In this document: positions 30,672 to 39,552 of the stretch, piece by piece
How the letters are laid out: each line of letters opens with the position of its first letter
How positions within the stretch are numbered: position 1 is the stretch's first letter
NCBI GenBank assembly: GCA_017388175.1
Contig: JAFOTD010000008.1
Coordinates: forward strand, 48,971-112,970
Direction: 5' to 3'
Length of the DNA: 64,000 bases
From: Clostridia bacterium
GTDB lineage: Bacteria > Bacillota > Clostridia > Christensenellales > CAG-138
Notes under the pieces: model-generated
The model's input: only the letters and a program-made list of their open reading frames with translations
Database searches by the model: none
Told to the model about the DNA's origin: nothing
Program-made: the position numbers and the translations under genes

Positions 30672-31766
30672 ATGAAGTTTACGATGCAAACCGAAGACCT
30701 GTGCGCAGGTGTTCTCTCCGTGATCAAAGCGCTGCCCGCGCGTTCCACGATGCCTGTTCTGGAGGGCGTAATGATTGAAGCGACGAACGACGTCCTGCAT
30801 TTGACCTGCTCCGATTTGATGTTTCAAAAGGAATGCTTCCTGCCCGCATCCGTGGAAGAAGAGGGCAAGTGCGTATTAAAGGGAAAGTTTCTTTCGGAGA
30901 TTTTAAGAAAGCTTCCGAACGAGCCTTTGACCGCGGAGCTTGAGGGTCTCGTTCTGAAAATCAAAAGCGGACGCGTCCGCCAGCGTCTCCAGTGCATCGA
31001 ATTTGACGAGTTTCCGTTGATGCGCGCAAAGGGCGACGTCGTCGACGTAAAGGTCAACGCGGAGCAGCTCAGAAACATGATCGACCGCACGGTGTTCGCC
31101 GTTGCGCTGGACGATTCCCGTCCCGTTCTGACCGGCGCGCTTCTGGAAGCGAACGCGGATACGGTTACGCTCGTCGCGACCGACTCGTTCCAGTTCGCGA
31201 TGACGCGGCTGCATCAGGACAACGGCGAGATCGAAAAGCATACGATCGTGCACGGCAAAGTTTTGAACGAGATCGCTAAGATGGCCGAAGAAACCGAACA
31301 GGACGTCACGCTTTCGCTGACCGCAACGCATCTGACCGTGCAGGTCAACGACACGCGGCTGACCGCGCGCCTTTTGGACGGCAACTATATCGACTATAAG
31401 CGCATCATTCCGAAGGAGTGCAAAACGCGCGTGCTCGTCAACACGGCGGACCTGTATACGATGACCGACCGCGCGCAGCTCATTGCTCGCGAGGGCAACA
31501 ACAGCATCGTCATGCATTTCGAGGACGACACGCTTACAATCAAGGCGGAAAGCTACGTCGGCCGCGGCGAGGACGCGATGGAAGTGTCCATCGTCGGCGA
31601 TCCGATCGACATCGCCTTCAACCCGAAATACGTGATCAACATTCTCAAGAATATCACCGACGAAACGGTCTATCTCGAATTCAACAGCCCGATCAGCCCG
31701 TGCGTCATCCGCCCCGTGCAGGGCGACGCGTACCTGTACCTGATCGTTCCGATGCGCGTGTATTGA
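30672..31766 (+). CDS. dnaN: DNA polymerase III beta subunit (sliding clamp)
   Basis: 364 residues, the usual length, with three clamp domains. Recognisable are the N-terminal MKFTMQTEDL, PARSTMPVLEGVMIEA, the VTLVATDSFQFAMTR strand and the C-terminal YLIVPMRVY close to the canonical clamp end. It encircles DNA and tethers polymerase and repair factors. AAAGGAAA precedes the ATG at 30672. A strong terminator follows, so recF and gyrB are not co-transcribed as in most Clostridia. Confidence 0.97.
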   Translation: MKFTMQTEDLCAGVLSVIKALPARSTMPVLEGVMIEATNDVLHLTCSDLMFQKECFLPASVEEEGKCVLKGKFLSEILRKLPNEPLTAELEGLVLKIKSGRVRQRLQCIEFDEFPLMRAKGDVVDVKVNAEQLRNMIDRTVFAVALDDSRPVLTGALLEANADTVTLVATDSFQFAMTRLHQDNGEIEKHTIVHGKVLNEIAKMAEETEQDVTLSLTATHLTVQVNDTRLTARLLDGNYIDYKRIIPKECKTRVLVNTADLYTMTDRAQLIAREGNNSIVMHFEDDTLTIKAESYVGRGEDAMEVSIVGDPIDIAFNPKYVINILKNITDETVYLEFNSPISPCVIRPVQGDAYLYLIVPMRVY

Positions 31767-31776
31767 GAATCGAACG

Positions 31777-31816
31777 AAAAAAGGCTGTTAAGCAATCTGT
31801 CTTAACAGCCTTTTTT
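31777..31816. terminator. Terminator after dnaN
   Basis: AAAAAAGGCTGTTAAG / CTTAACAGCCTTTTTT, a long symmetric stem with an 8-nt loop and T-run. Confidence 0.92.
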
Positions 31817-31935
31817 ATATGAAAAATCTTTATGAACCTATAGAAAATAACCCAGAAAATTATATTTTTTTTAATGATTGATTCCGATAAAAAAGAGTGC
31901 TATGATGAAGCCTGTAAAAAAAAGGAGGAGAAAAA

Positions 31936-32718
31936 ATGAAAAAAATCGGTATTACACTGATCGCTTTTTTTATGGCTGTCATGATGCTCGCCTGCGCTGC
32001 AAATAAACCGCAGGAAACCGCCGACACGCCTGCACCGGCTGCGGAAGAACCCGCAAAAGAGACGGAAGCGCCCACCGAGGAACCGACGGAAGCGCCGACT
32101 GAGGAGCCGACTCCGGAACCCACGGAAGAACCTACTCCGGAACCCACGGAAGAACCTACCCCGGAACCCACCGAGGAACCGGCAGGCGAAGACGTATCAT
32201 ATGTCAACTTTGAAAAGATGCACTTCTGGATCAACGGCGTCGAGTTCGTGCTCGGTGAATCTACCTTGCAGGATATGATCGATTCCGGCGTTGTTCCGTT
32301 CCGCGCGGATGATCTTGAGGATGTACACAACAATCTGGAAAAGAATTACCAGTCGTCCGGTTTTCGCATTGATCTCGGTTCGTATTGGAGCGCGCAGGTA
32401 TATGTGCTGAACGATACGGACGAAGGAAAGCCGATCAACGAGTGCTACATCAATGAGATCTATCTGCCGAACCATCCAGGCGAGAAGCAGGACATTCTGA
32501 AGTTTGATTTCCCGCTTACCATGACGATGGACGAGTTGAAAGCAAACGCCGGCGAACCGGAAGCGGACAATTACAGACATTATGACGGCGACGGCGGATT
32601 CTATACCGACACGTTCGAATATAAAAAACCGTCTACGAAATACTTATCGAGCAGCTCCTATTCCTTTGAATTTGTCAAAGGCGAACTGAACTACGTCTAC
32701 ATCACCTATATGCCGTAA
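31936..32718 (+). CDS. Predicted lipoprotein, function unknown
   Basis: 260 residues: lipoprotein signal peptide with Cys20 in MMLACAA, a linker of EPT/EEP repeats (about 30-90, TPEPTEEPTPEPTEEP), and a C-terminal domain of about 170 residues beginning VNFEKMHFWINGVEFVLGES. No known family recognised. GGAGGAG precedes the ATG. It is flanked by terminators on both sides, so it is a single-gene unit. The linker style matches the other surface proteins in the window. Confidence 0.75.
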   Translation: MKKIGITLIAFFMAVMMLACAANKPQETADTPAPAAEEPAKETEAPTEEPTEAPTEEPTPEPTEEPTPEPTEEPTPEPTEEPAGEDVSYVNFEKMHFWINGVEFVLGESTLQDMIDSGVVPFRADDLEDVHNNLEKNYQSSGFRIDLGSYWSAQVYVLNDTDEGKPINECYINEIYLPNHPGEKQDILKFDFPLTMTMDELKANAGEPEADNYRHYDGDGGFYTDTFEYKKPSTKYLSSSSYSFEFVKGELNYVYITYMP

Positions 32719-32731
32719 GAAAGTATTCAAT

Positions 32732-32763
32732 AAAAAATCACCGGTCGATCCGGTGATTTTTTT
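32732..32763. terminator. Bidirectional terminator
   Basis: AAAATCACCGG-N5-CCGGTGATTTT with A-run and T-run, between the lipoprotein and the opposing phosphoesterase. Confidence 0.88.
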
Positions 32764-32766
32764 CTT

Positions 32767-33459
32767 TCAAATGATTTGTTTCGGAATGAAATTCAGATAA
32801 TCAGCCGGGACTGCGTGATAGATGACGCCGTCCTTCTCACCGTTGAACAGATATCGGTGCGAAGCGCCGTGCAGATGCCCGTAAACGACGTCACTTACGC
32901 CTGCTGCGGCAAACTTCTCTGCAAACGCACTCGTCTCGCCGGATTCCGAAAACGGCGGAAAATGCAGCATACCGATTGCCCGCACGTCTTTCGGCAGCGC
33001 GTTCAGGGAAAGATCAAGACGTATCATCTCGCGATCAAAGAGCTTCCGGTCCGCGCTTTCCTTGAAATGCGAGGATTCCGGGATCGTCCAGCCGCGCGTG
33101 CCGCAGACAAACAGATCGCCGAAGCGGAAGACGTCGTTCTGGAGCGCGTACATACGCGCAGGAAGCGCTGTACGGACCTTTGTGACACTTTGCCACCAGT
33201 AGTCGTGATTACCCCGCAAAAGCAGTTTGGAGCCCTTTAACGCGCCGATAAAGGCAAGATCGGCAATTGCGTCGGAAAGATACATCGCCCAGCTGATATC
33301 GCCTGGGATGAGAACGAGGTCGTCTTCCGAAACCGTATCCTGCCACGCCTCCTTAATGCGCTCCGCGTGATCCTTCCAATGCGCGCCGAATACGTCCATT
33401 GCCTTATTCGGAACGGACAAACTCAGATGCAGATCGCCGATGGCATATACGTGGGGCAT
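32767..33459 (-). CDS. Calcineurin-like metallophosphoesterase
   Basis: 230 residues with the full dinuclear metal motif set: GDLHLSL near the N-terminus, PGDISWAMY, LRGNHDYWW, and GHLHGASHRY near the C-terminus. This matches the YmdB/ICC-like cytosolic phosphohydrolase group. The substrate may be a phosphodiester or nucleotide; not predictable. The zinc-ribbon and ysxC genes lie upstream on the same strand and may be in the same transcription unit. Confidence 0.88.
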   Translation of the reverse strand: MPHVYAIGDLHLSLSVPNKAMDVFGAHWKDHAERIKEAWQDTVSEDDLVLIPGDISWAMYLSDAIADLAFIGALKGSKLLLRGNHDYWWQSVTKVRTALPARMYALQNDVFRFGDLFVCGTRGWTIPESSHFKESADRKLFDREMIRLDLSLNALPKDVRAIGMLHFPPFSESGETSAFAEKFAAAGVSDVVYGHLHGASHRYLFNGEKDGVIYHAVPADYLNFIPKQII

Positions 33460-33490
33460 GCATGCCTCGCTTTCAAAAACGCTTTATCGC

Positions 33491-33787
33491 TTATTCTTCC
33501 TCGTCGGCAGATTCCGAAATATCCTCTTCGAGCGGATCGTCGGCTTCGTCGGCACGGATTTTATCCGCCAGCACTTCGAGATTCGCCTGACGCTTCTGTT
33601 CCTTCAGGCAGTCCTCGCAAAGGTCGTGTCCGGGCAGCGCGGGATTTTCGCCGCACTCGCTGCACATGATGATTTCTTCTTCGGATTTCGGCGAGTGCCG
33701 TTTCGAGCGCTCGGCCGCGCAGACGCGGCACATGGTTTCATTGCCGCGGATGTAATTCAGTTCACAAATCGGGCATTTTTTCAGCAT
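33491..33787 (-). CDS. Small zinc-ribbon protein
   Basis: 98 residues with two Cys4-type knuckles: CPICELNYIRGNETMCRVC at the N-terminus and CSECGENPALPGHDLCEDC in the middle, then an acidic tail (DPLEEDISESADEEE). The pattern fits a conserved but uncharacterised Clostridia zinc-ribbon family. It may bind nucleic acid or protein. The ATG lacks a strong ribosome site. Confidence 0.75.
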   Translation of the reverse strand: MLKKCPICELNYIRGNETMCRVCAAERSKRHSPKSEEEIIMCSECGENPALPGHDLCEDCLKEQKRQANLEVLADKIRADEADDPLEEDISESADEEE

Positions 33788-33862
33788 AACTTTTTTATAA
33801 TACCTCGCTTGTTGATATCAAAGCATAGTATGCAAAGGAACGTGTCTCCTGTCAAGCTTTTT

Positions 33863-34486
33863 TTATTCTTCCGGTAAATCTTTTTTTGTATTCATGCAAT
33901 CCAGATAGATTTGACCGATGCGATCGAGCAGTTCCGCCCTGCCTTCGCCGGTTTCCGATGAAAAAGGAATCGCAAACGGAGGCGCGCCGAGCTCCTTGGC
34001 GCGTTTATTCGCTTCCTGTCTGCGCTTCGATTTCGCAATCTTGTCCGATTTGGTCGCGATCAGCGTATAAGGGATGCCGTAATAAATCAGATAGCGGAAC
34101 ATCTGAAGATCGTCCTGCGTCGGTGTGTGGCGAATGTCGATGAGCATCAGAAGATGCTTAACCCGTCCGCTGGAAAGATAGCGTTCGAGAAGCTCGCCCC
34201 AGCTTTTCTGCTCGGCTTTCGAAGCCTTTGCAAACCCGTAGCCCGGCAGATCCACGAGATAGAACGCCTTATTCAGCAGGAAAAAATTGACAAGCCGCGT
34301 CTTTCCGGGACTTGCGGAGGTCTTTGCAAGCTTCTGATTGTTCGCAAGACGGTTGATCAGGCTTGATTTTCCCACGTTTGACTTTCCGACGATCGCGATT
34401 TCACACGGAAGCGCCGAAGGATATTCGCCGCCGATGCCGGCGCTCGTCATAAATTCTGCCTGTTTAATCGTAAATACTGTTTCCAT
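33863..34486 (-). CDS. ysxC: Ribosome-biogenesis GTPase YsxC/EngB
   Basis: 207 residues with the TRAFAC GTPase motifs: G1 GKSNVGKSSL (about 33-42), G3 DLPGYGFAKA, G4 ATKSDK. The KTRLVNFFLL switch segment is typical of YihA/EngB proteins, which assist large ribosomal subunit assembly and are usually essential. I take the ATG at 34486 (METVFTIKQAEF, the normal family start); a TTG at 34522 would add 12 residues. It is divergent from mreB. Confidence 0.95.
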   Translation of the reverse strand: METVFTIKQAEFMTSAGIGGEYPSALPCEIAIVGKSNVGKSSLINRLANNQKLAKTSASPGKTRLVNFFLLNKAFYLVDLPGYGFAKASKAEQKSWGELLERYLSSGRVKHLLMLIDIRHTPTQDDLQMFRYLIYYGIPYTLIATKSDKIAKSKRRQEANKRAKELGAPPFAIPFSSETGEGRAELLDRIGQIYLDCMNTKKDLPEE

Positions 34487-34618
34487 AAACCCAAGTATAT
34501 CGTGAAAATTCACATTTCGCAATATGTTCGTTTACACTTTCGTCATCGGTTTACGGAAAAGACATGGTACAATTATGGTACAAGTATAGAGAGCCGGACT
34601 CTCGGCGAAAGGATCTTT

Positions 34619-35656
34619 ATGGGACTGTTTCATTCATCGGATATCGGATTGGATCTCGGCACGAGCAACGTGCTGGCATACGTGCGCGGAAAAGGCATCG
34701 TTTTACGCGAGCCGAACATCGCGGCGGTTGAGCGCGGCACGGGAAAGCTCGTTGCGATCGGACAGGAAGCGAAGGATCTGGTCGGGCGCGCACCGGACAA
34801 TCTGATGATCATCCGCCCGATGCAGGACGGCGTGGTCGCGAACTTCGACGCGACGGAGCGCATGCTGACGCTGTTCTTTAACCGTATTGTCGGCAGCCGC
34901 GTCTTTTTCAAGCCGCGCGCGGTCGTCGCGGTTCCGTCGATGGCGACCGAGGTGGAGAAGCGCGCGGTTATCGAAACGACCGAGGGCGCGGGCGCGCGCT
35001 ATACGTTTTTGATCGAGGAGCCGTTGGCGGCGGCGATCGGCGCCGGGCTCGACGTCAATGAGCCGAAGGCGAACATCGTACTGGACATCGGCGCGGGCAC
35101 GTGCGACATGGTCGTCACCTCCATGGGCAAAGCGATTCGGCACGACTCGATTCGTGTCGGCGGAGACAAATTTGACGCGGCGATCGTGCGGTATTTAAAG
35201 CGGCAGCACGGCATCGTGATCGGCGCCGGGGCAGCAGAGGAGCTGAAGATCCGGTTTGCCTCCGCGCTGCCGAGAAAAGATGAGCTTGAGATGGAAGTGA
35301 ACGGGCGCTCTTTGGGCGGAGGACTTCCGATTTCCATGGAGCTCGGCTCGAACGAGCTGACGTTCGCGCTCGCCGAACCGCTGCAGTCGATCGCGGAATC
35401 CTTAAAGGACACGCTCGAACAGACGCCGCCGGAGCTTGCCGGCGACATCGCAAAGCGCGGAATCTGTCTCACCGGCGGAGGCGCGCAGCTTTTCGGACTG
35501 GATCAATTTATTTCCGAGCAGATCGGCATCGAGTGCTTCGTCGCGGAGGATCCGGTCGCGTGCGTTGCGATCGGATGCGGCAAGGTGCTGGAGGAGCCGA
35601 AGAAATACGAAGGCGTGTTATACGACTATCGCCGCGGCGATTATTACGAGGACTGA
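34619..35656 (+). CDS. mreB: Rod-shape actin MreB
   Basis: 345 residues, the normal length, with actin-fold nucleotide motifs: phosphate-1 IGLDLGTSNVLAYV, connect-1 RPMQDGVVANFDATERML, phosphate-2 VLDIGAGTCDMVV and adenosine motif LTGGGAQLFGLDQF. It polymerises under the membrane to guide cell-wall synthesis, implying rod-shaped cells. It could equally be an Mbl-type paralog. The ATG at 34619 has AAAGGA; the frame continues upstream without a ribosome site. mreC and mreD do not follow. Confidence 0.93.
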   Translation: MGLFHSSDIGLDLGTSNVLAYVRGKGIVLREPNIAAVERGTGKLVAIGQEAKDLVGRAPDNLMIIRPMQDGVVANFDATERMLTLFFNRIVGSRVFFKPRAVVAVPSMATEVEKRAVIETTEGAGARYTFLIEEPLAAAIGAGLDVNEPKANIVLDIGAGTCDMVVTSMGKAIRHDSIRVGGDKFDAAIVRYLKRQHGIVIGAGAAEELKIRFASALPRKDELEMEVNGRSLGGGLPISMELGSNELTFALAEPLQSIAESLKDTLEQTPPELAGDIAKRGICLTGGGAQLFGLDQFISEQIGIECFVAEDPVACVAIGCGKVLEEPKKYEGVLYDYRRGDYYED

Positions 35657-35669
35657 AGGGGAGTTCACC

Positions 35670-36638
35670 ATGACGGAAACCAAAGGAAAAAAGGCGCTGT
35701 CGCTCTGTATACTAAGAGTGCTCGAGCAGCACGCGGGCAAGGGGAATCCGCTGTCGACGCGCCGCATCATCGAATACCTTGCGGAGGATTACGGTATGAT
35801 CGCCGAGCGAAAGGCGGTCGGGCGCAATCTGCTTCTGCTGCAGGAAATGGGCTTCCCGCTTTCCACGTATCAGGAGAACGGCAAGGGGTATTTTCTTCGC
35901 GCGGATGCCGGTGTCGAACCGCATGAGCACAATCCGGCGGCGCTGGACGCGTACCTTCGCGCGCCGCGCTCCGAGCAGTCGGAACGCGCGATCGCGCGCC
36001 TGCAGGATAAGGTCCCCGTTTACGTGTCCGAAGCGGAACGCGGAAAACAGCCGGAATCGGTCTTTCTCACGCTCGATCTTTTAAAGGAAGCGATCGAAAA
36101 GAAAGTGCAGATCAGCTTTCTGAATATGGTAATCCGACCCGACGGAAGCCGCGCGCCGCAGCGGAAGACGCCGTTTACGGTGTCGCCGTACGCGCTGTTC
36201 CTGGCCGAAGGCAGCTATTACGTGATCGTTTCCATGTCGGGATACGGACGGCTTCTGCATTACCGCTGCGACCTGATGGATCAGGTTCATCTCACCGCGC
36301 TTGCGGCGCGCAAAATCGAAACGCTGATTGAGTGCCGCGACGGGCTTGACGTGGCGGCGTACGTCAACCGCACGATCTACCGGACCGACGTAAAGGAGCT
36401 GCACACCGTGCTCTGCGCGGAGAACCTGACCGGCGATCTGATCGACACGTTCGGAGACGGCGTCAGCATGCGTCCGGAAGGAGAAACGATCCGCGCCGAA
36501 ATCAACGCGCCGTGGGAGATGGTACGGAAATTTTTAGTCAACAATCTGAAGCACACGACGCTGCTTGCGCCCGCTTGGCGGCGCGCGCAGATTCGCGAGG
36601 AGCTATTAAGCGCGCTGTCCACCTATCCGCAAGGATAA
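35670..36638 (+). CDS. WYL-domain transcriptional regulator
   Basis: 322 residues: N-terminal winged helix (about 10-80, LSTRRIIEYLAEDYGMIAER, KAVGRNLLLLQEMGFPLS), then the WYL sensor domain (about 140-220, with FTVSPYALFLAEGSYYVIVS and YRCDLMDQVHLT) and the C-terminal WCX extension. WYL domains bind nucleic-acid or nucleotide ligands. It starts 13 bases after mreB behind GGGGAG and is probably co-transcribed with it. Regulon unknown. Confidence 0.88.
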   Translation: MTETKGKKALSLCILRVLEQHAGKGNPLSTRRIIEYLAEDYGMIAERKAVGRNLLLLQEMGFPLSTYQENGKGYFLRADAGVEPHEHNPAALDAYLRAPRSEQSERAIARLQDKVPVYVSEAERGKQPESVFLTLDLLKEAIEKKVQISFLNMVIRPDGSRAPQRKTPFTVSPYALFLAEGSYYVIVSMSGYGRLLHYRCDLMDQVHLTALAARKIETLIECRDGLDVAAYVNRTIYRTDVKELHTVLCAENLTGDLIDTFGDGVSMRPEGETIRAEINAPWEMVRKFLVNNLKHTTLLAPAWRRAQIREELLSALSTYPQG

Positions 36639-36705
36639 AAACGTTTTGGTTTCGTACGCATTTATGACACATTTATGTGCTATCGTATGAGTTGAGGAAC
36701 ACGAT

Positions 36706-38490
36706 ATGGAGCAACAGGAAAAAACGTCCGGCAGGGTTCTTTTTGAAAGTCTCCGGCAACAATATCAGAAAATCATTCCGAATAAAGCGCTGCGCGTGCT
36801 GATCACGATCGCTGCCGCGCTTTGCGTGCTCGGCGTACTCTTCGGGATTGTCTGCGGCAGCATCGCCATCGCAAAATGCGCGCCCGCCGCGGAGAAGACC
36901 AGCGCGCAGTCGTCCGGGACGGAAACGGACGGGCAGACCGTTGCGGAAGCGCCCGTTGCCGTGGCGCAGCCGGGCATTCCCGGCAACGATACGGTGGTTT
37001 GGACGCGTCCGACCGACCCGCCTGCAACCGAACCCCCTTCGCCCGTTCCGCAGGAAGCGGAAGCGACGCCGGCGCCCGCAACGCCGGAGCCGGTCGGCGA
37101 ACCCGACGAACCCACGGATTATATGGGCGGAAGAACGCTTCAGAGAGGCGATACGGACGATCTGATCATAAACGTGCAGTCCGCGCTGATGGACCTCGAC
37201 TATATGGACCCCGACGAACCGACCGATTTTTTCGGCAATCACACCTATGACGCGCTCGTCTGCTTCCAGCGGCACAACGATCTTCCTGCGGACGGCATTT
37301 TGGGTGAAGAGACCTACGCGTTGCTCGTCAGCGGACAGGCAAAGGAATACGTCATGCAGGAAGGCGACGAGGGCGACGACGTAAAGGAAGTGCAGGAGCG
37401 TCTGTACGAGCTCGGTTATCTGGATAAAGGCAGCCGCACCGGTACGTTCGGTGAAAAAACCGCTGCGGCCGTGCGCGCGTTCCAAAGCTCCAATAAGCTC
37501 AAAGTCGACGGCAAGGTCGGCGCAAAGACGCTGAACGTGCTTTATTCGAGCGACGTCGTCGGCAACTACTACAAATACGGCGACTCGGACGAGAGTATCG
37601 TCGCGTACCAGAAGCGTCTTGTAAAACTCGGCTATCTTGACAGCGGTTACGAGTGCGGCGGCAAGATGGACAGCAAGACCGTTTCCGCGATCAAGACGTT
37701 CCAGGAAGCAAACGGCCTCGTGCGGGACGGCTGTCTCGGCCCCGCAACGATGGAGCAGCTCAATTCAAAGAACGCGGTCGCGTACGCGATACGGTTCGGC
37801 ATGAGCGGTTCCGACGTCAAGGCGGTGCAGCAGCGGCTGCATAAACTCGGCTATATCCGTTCCGGACAGGTGACCGGATATTACGGCGAATCGACGGTGG
37901 AGGCGGTTAAGGCGTTCCAGAAGCGCAACAGCCTCACCCAGAACGGCGAGATCAATACGAAAACGCTGGACAAGCTGAACAGCGACAAAGCAAAGGCCGC
38001 GCCGAGCGCAAGCACGAAGAAGACCCCCACGCCGAAGCCGGGCTCGAAGACGACGCCCACGCCGAAACCGAGCAGCGGCGGAACGGTATCCAGTCCGAAG
38101 GGCGTGGAGAAATTCATCAAGATCGCCGAAGAAAAGGTAGGCTGCAAGTACGTGCGCGGCGCAAAGGGACCGAATTCCTTCGACTGCTCCGGTTTCGTAT
38201 ACTGGTGTCTGAATCAGGCCGGCGTCAAGCAGAGCTACATGACGAGCATCATGTGGCGCTCGTGCTCGAAATATAAGCGCATCAATTCGATGAACGATCT
38301 GAAACGCGGCGACGTGATCGTGTTCTCGGGCGATACGATGGCAACCGGCCACGTCGGGATCTATCTCGGCAGCGGCAGGATGATCCATGCATCCGCCTCG
38401 CGCGGGCAGGTATGTATCACGGAGTCGAAGATCCAGTCCAGCAAATACTGGCAGAAACACTTCCTGATGGCGTACCGGATCTGGGATTGA
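36706..38490 (+). CDS. NlpC/P60 cell-wall hydrolase with four peptidoglycan-binding repeats
   Basis: 594 residues. A cytoplasmic N-terminus and membrane helix (about 28-53), a Pro-rich linker (60-140), four PG_binding_1 repeats (about 144-211, 215-285, 290-350, 360-425, each with an LxxLGY and VxAFQ or ixTFQ pattern), a TPTPKP linker, and an NlpC/P60 domain (467-594). The catalytic triad is intact: Cys494 in FDCSGFVYW, His549 in GHVGIYLG and His561 in RMIHAS. It should cleave stem-peptide bonds in peptidoglycan while anchored to the membrane. Confidence 0.92.
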   Translation: MEQQEKTSGRVLFESLRQQYQKIIPNKALRVLITIAAALCVLGVLFGIVCGSIAIAKCAPAAEKTSAQSSGTETDGQTVAEAPVAVAQPGIPGNDTVVWTRPTDPPATEPPSPVPQEAEATPAPATPEPVGEPDEPTDYMGGRTLQRGDTDDLIINVQSALMDLDYMDPDEPTDFFGNHTYDALVCFQRHNDLPADGILGEETYALLVSGQAKEYVMQEGDEGDDVKEVQERLYELGYLDKGSRTGTFGEKTAAAVRAFQSSNKLKVDGKVGAKTLNVLYSSDVVGNYYKYGDSDESIVAYQKRLVKLGYLDSGYECGGKMDSKTVSAIKTFQEANGLVRDGCLGPATMEQLNSKNAVAYAIRFGMSGSDVKAVQQRLHKLGYIRSGQVTGYYGESTVEAVKAFQKRNSLTQNGEINTKTLDKLNSDKAKAAPSASTKKTPTPKPGSKTTPTPKPSSGGTVSSPKGVEKFIKIAEEKVGCKYVRGAKGPNSFDCSGFVYWCLNQAGVKQSYMTSIMWRSCSKYKRINSMNDLKRGDVIVFSGDTMATGHVGIYLGSGRMIHASASRGQVCITESKIQSSKYWQKHFLMAYRIWD

Positions 38491-38842
38491 GCGCGTTCGT
38501 ACGGAGACGGAACGTCCCTTCCGTCTTTGCCTGACGGCAAGTCCGCGTTCACTTTCCTTTGCTGTACAGGCGGATTGCGCGGCGTCTGCCGCGCGGCACG
38601 CTTCGTTTCGGCGGAACCGCCGCTCGTTATCCGATCTCTCCCTTTACACAAGGGAGATTTTTTTTGCCGAGACCCGAGGCGGAGCCGGAACGAATCAAAC
38701 AGCCGCAAAGCGGCAGGTGCCGCCGCGAAAAAAAACGGCGCCGGCGGCGACGATATAACGAATTGTTCACATTCCGTTTACGGTTCGGTGACATTGTTCC
38801 TTTATAATCAAAACACATGTTAAAACCGGGAGGTGTATCCGA
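38491..38842. other. Gene-free spacer with repeat remnant and terminator
   Basis: No coding sequence is supported. 38597-38636 is a diverged minus-strand copy of the dispersed unit seen at 9.7 and 58 kb. A terminator follows at 38635-38665, then small GC hairpins (GCCGC-AAA-GCGGC near 38702). An AT-rich stretch with TATAAT near 38801 probably holds the promoter of the next gene. Confidence 0.55.
38635..38665 (+). terminator. Terminator after the NlpC/P60 gene
   Basis: TCTCCCTT-N5-AAGGGAGA followed by eight T bases. Confidence 0.88.
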
Positions 38843-39550
38843 ATGAAACGAATGAATCGGATGACGGCCGAGATCATCGGGCTTGCGCTGCTCTTGGGCT
38901 GCTCGTCGCAGGCAAAGATCATTGATTCCGAACCGGAGGAAAAAATACAGATCATCGGTCAGGTCGAAACGACAGCGCCTTCGACGGAACCGGCAAGTCA
39001 AGGCAGCGAAACGGAGGCGACGCCGCAGCCGATCGTTACGGCTGCGCCGACGGCGGAGCCGACCGAAGCGCCCACGCCTGTTCCGACCGAAGCGCCGACG
39101 CCCGAACCCACCGAAGCGCCTACGCCGGAGCCCGAACCCACCGCGACGCCGGAGCCGGATCGAACCAAAGCGGAGCAGTTCTGCGACGCGGCGGAGTCGT
39201 TTCTCGATTATCCGTACGCGCGCGGCGGCAAGGATCCGGACAGCGGCTTTGATCCGGGCGGGTTTGTGTATTACTGTCTGAACGAAGTCGGCGTGAAGGT
39301 GCGTCACAAGACGAGCAAGGGCTATTCCGAAAACGAGGACTGGCAGCGCGTAGAGTCGATGGACGATCTGGAGCCGGGCGATCTTTGCTTCTTCATGACG
39401 CCGGGCAACGAAAGCGTCAACTGCGTCTGCATTTACCTCGGCAGCAAGCAGATGATCTATCCGTCCTCGGGAGAGGGCAAGGTCATCATAACCAAAATCA
39501 CGAGCAATTACTGGACGGAGGCGTTCGTGTTCGCACGGCGTGTGTTCTGA
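38843..39550 (+). CDS. NlpC/P60-like lipoprotein lacking all catalytic residues
   Basis: 235 residues: lipoprotein signal with Cys20 in LALLLGCSS, a linker rich in EPTEAPTPVPTEAPTPEP (about 45-115), and a C-terminal domain aligning with the preceding gene's NlpC/P60 domain. Where the active enzyme has FDCSGFVYW this one has FDPGGFVYY (Pro138); GHVGIYLG becomes NCVCIYLG (Cys194); MIHAS becomes MIYPS (Tyr206). All three catalytic positions are replaced while the scaffold is kept, so it is probably a binding or regulatory pseudo-enzyme on the outer membrane face. GGGAGG precedes the start. Confidence 0.82.
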   Translation: MKRMNRMTAEIIGLALLLGCSSQAKIIDSEPEEKIQIIGQVETTAPSTEPASQGSETEATPQPIVTAAPTAEPTEAPTPVPTEAPTPEPTEAPTPEPEPTATPEPDRTKAEQFCDAAESFLDYPYARGGKDPDSGFDPGGFVYYCLNEVGVKVRHKTSKGYSENEDWQRVESMDDLEPGDLCFFMTPGNESVNCVCIYLGSKQMIYPSSGEGKVIITKITSNYWTEAFVFARRVF

Positions 39551-39552
39551 GT

